Notes under the pieces: generated by a model
The model's database searches: none
What the model was told of the DNA's origin: nothing
Seen by the model: only the letters and a program-made list of their open reading frames with translations
Assembly: GCA_035772785.1 (NCBI GenBank)
Contig: JAOCPU010000015.1
Coordinates: 372,001 to 436,000, forward strand
DNA from: Phlebiopsis flavidoalba
Lineage: Eukaryota; Basidiomycota; Agaricomycetes; Polyporales; Phanerochaetaceae
Direction of reading: 5' to 3'
Length of the DNA: 64,000 nucleotides
Program-made: the position numbers and the translations under genes
Shown here: piece by piece, positions 55,707-64,000 of the stretch
Layout of the letters: each line of letters starts with the position of its first letter
Position numbering within the stretch: the first letter of the stretch is position 1

Positions 55707-57000
55707 TCATATGGGGTAAATGTCCATGTCCGCTTTCCCGGCCCAGTCAAAGTCCACCAACCAGGCACGGCCTTCTTTAGCTGGGTACAGATGTAGGACG
55801 TTTTTGCACGCGCAGATCCCCGAAGACAATGTTCGCTTGGTGTAATATATCCAAAGCCTTCCGCACTTGCTCTTTCAAAGCCGATGGAAGCTTCTTGCGA
55901 TAAACTAAGCCTCTTGGGGGTGCAATATCCGGTTGTGTCGTGACGGTACGCAGGTCTTGATGCGCCAGATGCACGTAATCCATGACCACCATATACGCAC
56001 CTCCAACAACGGGGATACATGCGTGCATGCGGCGGGGCGAGGCCTTCTGCTGCGAGCAGGCAATGCGCTTCCTCGTTATGCCGCGCTGTGAATTTCACGA
56101 AGACGAGCCGGCTCCCCTCTGATTTGTCCAGAGACGCGACGTAGAGTGCACGGCGACATTCGGCCTCAGACAGCTTCCCCATAACTTAACCATCCCAATT
56201 GAGTCTACACAGGTAGCGGAGATTCGGCAGTTCGACATCACCGGCGACAGGAGTGGGATTGGGGTAGCGGTGTCTATATTGGTTGGCCAGGGTTCGGGCA
56301 TGCAAGTTGTTGTAGTGATCGCGAAGTCCCGTGAAGCAGGTTTGCAGCGCCCGCACAACATGTACCCAACGCGAAAGGCAAGCCTCGTGGTTGAATTTTG
56401 ATCTCGAGGTCGAGTGTGAGCAGGTGATCGACGTAAACTTGATCAATGTACACGGCCACCTCGACGTCCAACCGCGTGGCACATAATGTCAAAAGGACGA
56501 CAGGAAAGTTGGTGGGCATCTTTTTATCCTTAACCTATATACATTGCTTGACGTGAAGGCTCAGAATAATCAACAGCGAGCACTCACTAGCGTTGAAATA
56601 TACTTCTCGTATGACATCATTGTCTGCAGACGAGGATCTGCATTTCCTCCACGGGAATTCTTCAGCTCGAGAATAGCGTACCTAAATCTCCCCGTCGTCC
56701 ATGTACCGTGGTGGCTGGGACAATAGCGATGAAAACAGATATTCCAAGGCGTATTCACGGCTTTCTCCGGTGTCGTAGAAGGCACATGCAATCCTCATGA
56801 ACTGCATGCAGCTTTCAAGGAGATGAGCGGGTTCGGATGGCGGGATTGAGGGCGTATGACTTAGATTCCGCGCCAATATAGCCAGTTTGTTGGTTGAATA
56901 ATGACACCGGAGGCCCGTATGAGGGGCACGGACGAACCATAAAGCAGTATATTCCTCAAGGTTGTGGTCTCCACGTTCTGCTCTGATTGTGCCGAATCTG
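55707..57000 (-). CDS. Basidiomycete kinase-like protein with atypical catalytic motifs
   Basis: Minus-strand segments in order: LEEYTALWF and SHTPSIPPSEPAHLLESCMQ (56,770-56,960), TGESREYALEYLFSSLLSQP (56,710-56,765), YAILELKNSRGGNADPRLQT then MMSYEKYISTLVSA (56,575-56,690), an intron, PTNFPVVLLTLCATRLDVEV and VYIDQVYVDHLLTLDLE (56,410-56,520), a VHVVRALQTCFTGLRDHYNN segment (56,300-56,360), LPNLRYLCRLNWDG, RALYVASLDKSEGSRLVFVK (56,090-56,150), NEEAHCLLAAEGLAPP, VVGGAYMVVMDYVH (55,970-56,010), ALDILHQANIVFGDLRVQ (about 55,810-55,865) and AWLVDFDWAGKADMDIYPI, stop at 55,707-55,709. This is a known basidiomycete kinase-like family in which the HRD Asp sits in GDLR and DFG is replaced by DFDW. 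More 5' exons may extend to about 57.7 kb (a VFVDEVQTALFISSIYDAL patch at 57,550-57,610). Activity is unproven. Confidence 0.75.
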
Positions 57001-57840
57001 AGGGGGACAGGCCGCTACCCAGCTTGGACGCAACGGCTTCGATTGCTATCTATCATGGCGTTAACACATATACAAGTTCAGTATGAGGCAGGCACAGACC
57101 CTGCTTGTACTGGGGAGGTAACAGTGTCCAGGGTATCGAGATTTTCATGTAGGCTTTCTATAACTAAAGAGGGGGATCAGAATTCATGCAATCCCATAGG
57201 GCATAAGCTACATCCCTTCTTCTGAGACGAGGAGAATATCCACTTCGCCAATACACCGATTCGCTGGGAAAAAGTTGGACACAACCTCACTCTTATCAAC
57301 CTTGGTTTTACGGGAGCACATTGAAGCCATTGGCGAGTGCGCTTGAGTAGATCATTGTCCGGAAAGTGGGCGAGTCCTTCGGGCTAAATAGTGAAAGCTA
57401 ACTTCGGGCGCCCTGTAGTAAGCACAATGGCGGATACGTACTCTATAGCGTGTATTTGTCTTGGGAATGACGAAGGGACCGGGGCACCAAACCAGTATGG
57501 TCCGATTCCACGAGAGCATCATATATGGAGGATATGAACAGGGCCGTCTGTACCTCGTCAACGAAGACCAACATGTTGATGATTTCAGTGGGATGAGGAT
57601 AATAGAGGGAAAAGGTGAACGCCATGATGGTAGCAATAATTGTAGTAGACAGCATGCGAGGGCCACAGGTCAAATTTGACCATCACTCAGTCATCTCGCC
57701 ACGTGGGACAAGCTATTAGGCGCCACCGGCAGACGGCCAGCTGCAGTCCGAGCGGTATATATACTACCACCGCTACCACTCGCCATTCAAGGGCGTCATC
57801 AAATAATTGGGAGGAGTTGAATGACGACTGATAATTCTGT

Positions 57841-58307
57841 ATGCGTGGTTCGACCCCTATACACTGCACTGGGCATTATAAGGAAATGGGGATTGCCTTT
57901 GAGATAAGGTTGACCGCATCGCCATCCGGTCCGACATTGACGTCCTGGCGGCCAACACATATTCTGCGTTCTGTCTCTCCAATAGGGAGTTTCGGCGGGG
58001 ACACGCCTTTCGTCGCCATAGGCGCGCTCGGGCTCGGTATAATCAGGTTTTCGGAGAAGATCACCTCAGTCAGGCCTCGGGGGGGGGGGATTTTTGTAAT
58101 TCGGCATTTAATGACGCTGAGCCGGTGTGGATCGAGAAAGGGCGAAGAAGTCGGCCATTCGAGTTCGGAGGGAGTAACGTCACCATCGCGTTCGAGCCTG
58201 GGCGGATACAGTTTGACGGTGGTTTGAAAGAGGCTAGCGCGCAATTGATTGAGATGGACGTTGAGGTCGGCATGACGCTTATTGGTACCGCCACCTCACC
58301 GAAGTAA
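57841..58307 (+). CDS. Small unknown protein, frame broken at a G homopolymer
   Basis: From about 57,841 the frame reads through IGSFGGDTPFVAIGALGLGI and RFSEKITSVRPR to a run of about ten G residues at 58,080-58,089. After it the protein-like sequence continues in another frame as DFCNSAFNDAEPVWIEKGRR, RPFEFGGSNVTIAFEPGRIQ and FDGGLKEASAQLIEMDVEVG, ending TLIGTATSPK with stop at 58,305-58,307. A single homopolymer length error would unite both parts into about 155 residues. The antisense frames are also open, so strand choice rests on the clean C-terminal end and composition. No family recognised. Confidence 0.5.
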
Positions 58308-58800
58308 TGAAATTGCACCCGAGTGCTCAATCTTGTGACTAGCAATGACATGGACTATTCAATGCTTTAAATCTGTTTCGGTCCGACGAAGTAGAGCGTG
58401 AACCAGCCGTCAGCGATGCGATGTAATAGGAGAATGACAGTAAAATCTTGTATGGCAGGGTTAGATATGGAAATACGCATTGGCGTTTGTGCACTTACGC
58501 ATGATGTGTGAAGAGGCCCCTCAGCTACAATACTGAGTCCGGCGTACTGTCCGGTGAGCCGAGTGCGTCAACTTCGGAGAGAGGCGCAGGCTGGAGGGGC
58601 GGTGTCAGTTCTGACACGGTCGGTCGAGTGCTCTGCAGCTCCATTTGTTGGGCAGATGTGGCACGGACATCGGATGGGACGGATGAGGATACGAAACCAT
58701 GGGGTGAAGTCTGTGCAGCCTGCGTGTCAGCGGGCTCAGGAGTTGGGGAAGGTTCCAAATTCCGTTGGGGGCAGGGAAGGTTCACGGCGCATTCGATCTG

Positions 58801-59352
58801 AGTTCAACTAGGACCCCTGACAATAGGGGGGGAAACCATCCCGGCGTCCGTATAAATTTGGCGGCCGCAGGCCCCGCCAGCCGTCGCCTCATCCGCATAC
58901 GGAGGCCAAATTTTGGTCCGGATGCCAACCCGTCCGTCCGTATACGCATGGCCGGACCTGGGGGGAGGCCGACCCCAAGTCCGTATGGCACCCAGGTCGT
59001 CGGCGTCCGAATATGAGTCAGGAGAAGTGTTACGGTCCTTCATCTGACTTTGAAAAGAATTGGGGCCAGATCGGAGGAGCGCAATGCGAGGGCTCATCGC
59101 GCGCGCGTTGATGGGTGTTTTCGCGAGTAAGGAAATTGGTGATGGGGTAAGTAAATTAGTGATGAGGGTAAGTAGAGTCGTACTGACAACCCGTCGCCAG
59201 AGTCCGTACATTGGTCCCGGCCGCAGGCCGGACGCTGTCGAAAGTCCGTACAAATCTGGCCCGAATCGCGCGATTTCCGTCCGTATATCTGGGGCGGTTT
59301 TGAAAAATCTTCGGGATGGGTTCCTCCCCATTGTCAGGGGTCCTAGTTCACT
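58801..59352. repeat. Imperfect 8-9 bp target-site duplication flanking the TIR element
   Basis: AGTTCAACT at 58801-58809 and AGTTCACT at 59345-59352 flank the element directly and differ by one A. The length fits hAT- or P-like insertion, given the indel noise in this sequence. Confidence 0.65.
58810..59344. mobile_element. 535 bp non-autonomous TIR transposon (MITE-like) with subterminal GTCCGTA repeats
   Basis: The left end AGGACCCCTGACAAT (58810-58824) and right end ATTGTCAGGGGTCCT (59330-59344) are perfect 15 bp inverted repeats. The similarity continues inward for about 20 more bases with a few mismatches (GGGAAACCATCCCG against CGGGATGGGTTCCTCCCC). Inside, GTCCGTA occurs six times in the same orientation, three near each end: 58846, 58936, 58979, 59202, 59244 and 59279. 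GGCCGCAGGCC recurs at about 58,862 and 59,219 within longer repeat units. No transposase is encoded, so movement would need an enzyme in trans. Inserted in the 3' part of a minus-strand gene. Confidence 0.85.
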
Positions 59353-61099
59353 CCGACATCGGGCGAGCCGCGGCGTCTCTTGCGTGAAAGAGAGGCTTCG
59401 GACGAACTATGCCTTTCCGGCTCCTCTGGGGACCGACGGCCGTTGTTTGCCCCTAGCAACTCCACTAGAGCTGCCGTGGTTTTGCAGCAGCGCGCGATCG
59501 AGCCCCCCCTGACTGCCGTCGACGGGTCGAGGCACGCAGAGACTGCGTGTCCGTGTCTGCTGTCCGCCTGCGCGTCGACCCTCACTGTTGTGGCCTCCGT
59601 TCATGTTCCCTGAGCGGCTTGGTCGGCGAGCACGTCCAGTGCGCTGCTAGCCTTGGCCAACGCGGTCGGAATGCTCTCCTTCAGACCCGGGGGACTCTGC
59701 GTTGGGGTTGCGTTCCCGAGATTGGCAGACGACGATGCAGGTACTCCATGGGTGCGACTTTCCTGCGTTTCGCAGCAGGTTTGAGGTAGACTGATCGAGA
59801 TTTCCATCGTCTTTTGGCTTTCCTCTCCTACTAGTGCGTGCACCTGACCCACTTGTACGCATCGGCGTAACAGCTCTCGAACCTCGAGAACCTCATCGTC
59901 CCCTCAAGCATGCGCGCAGCATCAAGCAGAGAGCTGAGACCCTGGCTCTGACCTTGACTGTCTGGACGGTGGCCGGCTGGCTTGGTTTGCGAGCCTTGTT
60001 GAGAGGGCGATGCATCTTTGGGCAGAAGATCCGCCGTTCTTCTCTTTGGCTACATCGACGGTGCTCGTAGACCCTGCTGAAGGGGCCATGGGTGGCCAAC
60101 CACCAATGGGAATGTACACGGGAACTCACGTTAGGTCTCCGCTGCCCACTTGCATAGGTATCGGACCGATACCCTGACCGGCGTCGTGAACCAGTGAAAC
60201 GGGGATTGAGATAGACGACATGAGGCATAGAGGGTAGAGATGTGTAGTAACTTGGTTCCAGCGACAGGCGGTCCGTGGGACGTAGCTAGGAGGTGATAGA
60301 TTAACGGCGGTAGAGCACAAGAAATTAGTGAGAAACATACAAGCAGGCACAGTGTTTGGATTTCTTGAGGCTTTTCTTCTGGGGTGATTTTTCTCGCCGA
60401 CGCAGGCGCGGGGGGCTAGCACCCGCTTGTTCATCCAACCTCTATTCTGCTCTTGTGTTTCCCGGCGGCGACGATAGAACTTTCTCCACACGGTCCGCCC
60501 TCTCCTTACCCTTGCCTTTGCCCTTCCCTGGGTATTCGGCTCCGTCCCGCGCCTCGCGTTTCGTTTTCACCGTCCGCATCGCCCGCACAGGGGTAATTCC
60601 AGCGGCCATCGCGACGCGCCTTTTCCCGATTCTCCGCGCTAGCAGTTAACATTAGTTCAGCTTTAGCGTCGTAAAGCATGGAAGCGGCGCGCTTTTCGGC
60701 ACCTTGTGCGTGATGGCGAAACCCGTCGCCAGCCAGAGCGGGTTCATGACTTGCTTCTTGCCGGACGGCTCAGCGCGGCGGTGTGGACGCCGCCTCACGG
60801 GCCTGGGCACGCAGGTCGTGGACCTGTGGCGTTGACCGCCCCGCGATGGCAGCGGTGGCGGAGCGGGTTTTTCGAGGGGAGGGTATTGCCAGATCCTCCT
60901 CACGCTCACGAGAAGTGCGATAGTACGAATTGCTAGGTCCTGATGATTCACGGACTCGAGAGGCGGACCAGATGGATTGCGTGAACAGCGCCTGGAAAGA
61001 CGATTCAGGAATGGTCGCGGCCTGGGCCTTAGTAGAATCTGCCATACGACCTGTGTCCCTGCGAGAGTTGCCTGAGAGGCTGGCCAGCTGTGCTCTTCT

Positions 61100-62515
61100 T
61101 GGGTCTCAGTATCAGTCGGGTGATCTTCCGGGCTTGGTGTATGTTTGCCAGAATTTGAGCGTAGTCATTTGACAATGACCGTCCTCCATGTGTGAGCTTT
61201 TCTCGAGGGGTGGCCGCTGTGGAAGATTCCACGTCCCACTGGTGACACAGTCACGGAATCTGGGTCGCCAGCAGGGAGCGGATTGGATGCGGGGGATCGT
61301 AGTAGAGTCAGGGTTTAGGCTGCTCGGCATATTCGTGGTAACACTTGCGGACAAATATGAGGAGCAAGGGACGTAGCCGCATAAGATCAGATTCCCAGCG
61401 ACCTAAAGTCGCAATCGCCTCTGTTCTGTGATCTGTAGATAGATGGTCAGAACTCTCGGGCTCATGAAGGAGGTTAACAATCGGAGATTAGCTCGTGGTC
61501 GGGAGGAGAATAGTAAGACTGTGGTGGGATGGTGGCCGGAGGGAAGGCACCGAATGAGGACGTACCTTCTCAGTTAGTCGTTTATTCTCGTCTTCAAGCG
61601 CGTGAAACACACCACGATCCACAATCTGCCTAGGTGAGCCTAAAAGAATACATGAGTAAACAGCGACAGTCTGTCTGTTTGAAGGCTTCGGAGAGGAAAA
61701 CATACACTTCCTCTCTAGTAGTCGAGACTACGGCGGACCTTCCCTGGGCGAAGTAAAGCTCAGCCCCCTCAGCAGACCGCTCACCACTCCCTATCTTCTC
61801 TACCGACGCCAGCTCGCACAAGCCTCTTCGTAGCGATGCATGAGAAGATCCCTCTGAGACCGTGAGAGACGAAGAGATTAGTCTGTGCCTGGGGAGGAAG
61901 ATAATATGCGAGTCGAAATCTCGTCTTCTATGTAACGATAGTGCGAGAGCAGGGTAGGACCCCTGCAGGTAAGTATTCCGTCAAGAGCTTCAAGTAGCAT
62001 AGAAGCTAGACCTACTCCGCACCATAGATGCCCAGCTCGGATTCGCGTTGACCCAGCTTCAGGCGGACCGGCGTCACGCAGGTGCCATAACCAAAAGCTC
62101 AGAGACATCGGTCCCTCATGGTATTGGACGTCCTGATCATAGTAATAGTATCTGACTCCGAGTTAGAGAATTCTAGTTGACGGCCGGAAAGAGTCGCCTG
62201 GAGCGGAATTATGATCAATATGCGAGTGGCTGACAAGAGGTTGCACACACTGGGTTCGAGCGGTAGGGGAGGATGTGTAGAGTCACACAGATTTTGAGCG
62301 GCAGCAAGCCCTAGTAAAGCGTTGATGTCGTTTCCGAGAGTGCTTGTGCAGCAGCAGAGGACGCCGCCTGTGCTCGTGTCGTGTGTACCGTCTTACCCCC
62401 GCTGCGGCCTGCCTGGTCTAGTCATCATCTGGACCTGGAGAAGGAGAGAGCCTGTGCACCGTGATATCGTCGAGGGCAAGCGGCTGATGATGTTCATCTT
62501 GGTCATTTGTTGACA
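61100..62515 (-). other. Possible 5' exons of the gene at 58.5-61.0 kb or a separate gene
   Basis: The minus strand has MSTNDQDEHHQPLALDDITV ending SPGPDDD (62,417-62,515), a LGQRESELGIYGAE segment followed by GT (about 62,025-62,065), SHASLRRGLCELASVEKIGS then AELYFAQGRSAVVSTTREE (61,710-61,850), a coiled-coil-like ALEDENKRLTEK (61,568-61,605), and MESSTAATPREKLTHGG (about 61,180-61,232). Splice-like GT/AG pairs separate them. I cannot prove they belong together. No family recognised; a coiled-coil regulatory protein is only a guess. Confidence 0.3.
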
Positions 62516-62819
62516 TAGGTCTGTGTACATGTTGATATCTTGTTTTGTAAAGCTCCAGGTTGAGCCTGACGAGCTCCCCCCCCCCCCCCTCCGCGTCGTC
62601 GCTAAGTAGTGTCGAGTGAGGAGGGAAGGGTCGTTTCGAGCGGAGTTCGTGAATACAGAACGCGTAAACGCGAGGCGTTAGTGAAACGGTGATCCTTTGC
62701 GCGTGACGTATGCACTCGCGTCTCGGAACGTTCCGGAGGCGTGCGACGACAGATTGATCTGTAGCCAATAGCTTGCTTGAGTCAATACCACAACTGGGTG
62801 CTTGCATGGCGTTTTATTG

Positions 62820-64000
62820 GATTGTTTTGAGGTTTATTCTTCCCAAGTTTCCCTGCCTCTCAAAAACGTCCATACACTCACTCATTTTTAAGTGAGATAT
62901 AAATACCTCGTCGGCCTGCCGAAAGTCTACAGTACCTGGCCATGGAGGAATACTTGTGTGTCCTCAGAGGTTACTCCGCCTTCTCCTCTCCCGCTTTTCA
63001 TGACTTTTCTTGCTGCTCGTGAAGAACTCACGCTATGTTTATGCCGCCAGAAATGAAATATTTCTCGCTTCTAATACCCGTCTCGGGCACGTACTCGCAA
63101 TCACCGCCATGTATGAAATAAGACACGGCCCAAAGATACCGAAGTGTCCTCACAAAGTACAGTTGCAAAAAAATGAAACCACGGTCTAAGTCAGCCATAA
63201 ACATAGCCTCTTCTGACATATGCTCGCCAGAGGACTTCTTGATCGCGCTGATAGTGGGCTCCAATGTCAGTAAGGCAGACCGAACCCGCCAAACGCGATT
63301 GTAAATAAAGAGACTGTCAAAGGGTGAAGGCATGCACACAGCTGATGTCGGAAGTCCGCACATAATAATGTAATAGCTAAAATTGATATTTAGAGTTAGA
63401 CTCCGCGTTCGCGCTTAGGACCCCGGCCGGAAGAACTCGACTTGGGGGTAAGTGGCGGCCCGCGGCGATTGTCTCGAGTGAAGCGGAAACCTCGGCGATT
63501 ACGTTGGACGTTGCCTTGCATGAAGTGCGGCGTCGTCTGTTGTCCTGTTACCGCATGAGCGTAATGGTAACAACGGCGGGTGGCTTTGAGTCGAATGCTG
63601 GCGTCCAGCGTGTCCCAAAGTTACACTCGGAAGATCGGAGGACGTGGGTGGCCCCAGAGACGGAGTGCGTGCGGGCGTCGGGTGCCTACGCGAACTATTT
63701 ATTCCGTGATTATGTGACGGCTAGCGGCACGGAGAGTCTCGGAACTGGAACGCTTTTTCGAGTTGTCTTTTCCTTCGCTATCCCTTTGCGGGAATACGAT
63801 GATACTGAAGGTGAGCTGTTTTGGCTGCCGTAATTAGTGCTAAAAGTACTGCGAAGCGCCAGCATGCATGGGAAACGGCCCGTCAGGGCGTTCGCGACAG
63901 GATCCCACGCGATGGAAATTCACCCCCCGTCCTTTGTCAAACGCCGCCCTCCTCCGCTTGTACTTCCCTTTCATGTACCGTTTGAGTCAACAATTCTTTC
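62820..64000. other. Right edge, no gene confidently recognised
   Basis: A minus-strand frame at 63,028-63,363 contains EHMSEEAMFMADLDRGFIFL and TLRYLWAVSYFIHGGDCEYV, which looks protein-like but has no family I know. A forward frame at 63,504-63,833 ends cleanly but shows no motif. A C run of about 11 bases lies just outside, at 62,577-62,588. Confidence 0.35.

Larger units (their letters stand above)
58525..61045 (-). pseudogene. Unknown disordered/coiled-coil gene, interrupted near its 3' end by a TIR element
   Basis: Minus-strand segments: start MADSTKAQAATIPESSFQAL (ATG complement of 61043-61045), an Arg/Ser-rich part, EKRAASMLYDAKAELMLTAS (helical, about 60,640-60,700), a basic GKGKGKGKERADRVEKVLSS (60,475-60,535), KITPEEKPQE, an intron, SISIPVSLVHDAGQGIGPIP (60,160-60,220), an intron, TVDVAKEKNGGSSAQ, SSLLDAARMLEG, VRELLRRCVQVGQVHALVG (about 59,830-59,890), SPPGLKESIPTALAKASSAL plus DVLADQAAQ (59,605-59,700), and SSEASLSRKRRRGSPDVGV (59,346-59,405). 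The TIR element begins exactly there and its first bases create a TAG stop. Beyond the element the other flank (58,525-58,800) has open frames with Pro/Ser/Thr-rich sequence that probably formed the original C-terminus. A nuclear, basic, mostly disordered protein is inferred; no family recognised. Confidence 0.5.

Noticed and set aside
57690..57880. T-loop-like GGTTCGACCCC near 57,850
   Set aside because: The five bases on either side do not pair and no acceptor or D arm can be built upstream.

Overview
The window looks like nuclear DNA of a basidiomycete fungus, most likely an agaricomycete. The evidence is many genes with several 45-80 bp GT-AG introns, two copies of the agaric-expanded fungal-type protein kinase (FunK1), basidiomycete-style P450, SDR and double-bond-reductase genes, a tRNA-Arg with a short anticodon-loop intron, and compact TATA promoters about 80-125 bp upstream of start codons. 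No bacterial operons, rRNA or CRISPR are seen. Nearly every conserved gene, including housekeeping ones, is broken by one- or two-base indels. Most genes were therefore recognised by joining homologous segments across frames, and boundaries marked approximate are just that.

Layout. 0.4-2.3 kb (-): DUF2461 protein with a charged N-terminus. 2.5-4.7 kb (+) and 5.6-8.6 kb (-): two decayed FunK1 kinases facing each other. 9.7-12.4 kb (-): acetyl-CoA synthetase. 12.6-13.5 kb (-): unrecognised GC-rich coding-like segment. 13.5-17.5 kb: nothing recognisable. 17.5-18.1 kb (-): proline/charge-rich protein. 18.5-20.8 kb (-): UV-damage endonuclease (UVDE). 21.4-23.4 kb (+): cytochrome P450. 24.0-24.3 kb (-): tiny cysteine-rich protein. 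26.5-26.8 kb (-): small unknown protein with a clear TATA box. 28.3-29.6 kb (-): SDR. 30.5-33.9 kb (+): tandem pair of NADP-dependent double-bond reductases. 35.6-36.9 kb (+): TKL-type kinase. 38.5-40.5 kb (-): PIF1 helicase. 40.9-41.9 kb (+): coiled-coil/proline-rich protein. 46.6-48.0 kb (+): 2-oxoglutarate/Fe(II) oxygenase. 48.3-49.2 kb (-): possible unknown gene. 50.0-50.9 kb (+): cyclophilin. 52.6 kb (+): tRNA-Arg(ACG). 54.0-55.2 kb (+): second SDR. 55.7-57 kb (-): basidiomycete kinase-like protein with unusual catalytic motifs. 57.8-58.3 kb (+): small unknown protein. 58.5-61.0 kb (-): unknown disordered/coiled-coil gene whose 3' part carries a 535 bp TIR transposon.

How the genes fit together: acetyl-CoA synthetase, UVDE, PIF1, cyclophilin and the tRNA are ordinary core functions. 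Between them lie oxidoreductases (P450, two related SDRs, two double-bond reductases, one 2OG oxygenase) of the kind found in fungal specialised or detoxification metabolism, but no PKS, NRPS or terpene synthase is visible. The most distinctive non-coding structure is the MITE-like element at 58.8-59.3 kb, with matching TIRs, an 8-9 bp target duplication and internal GTCCGTA repeats.
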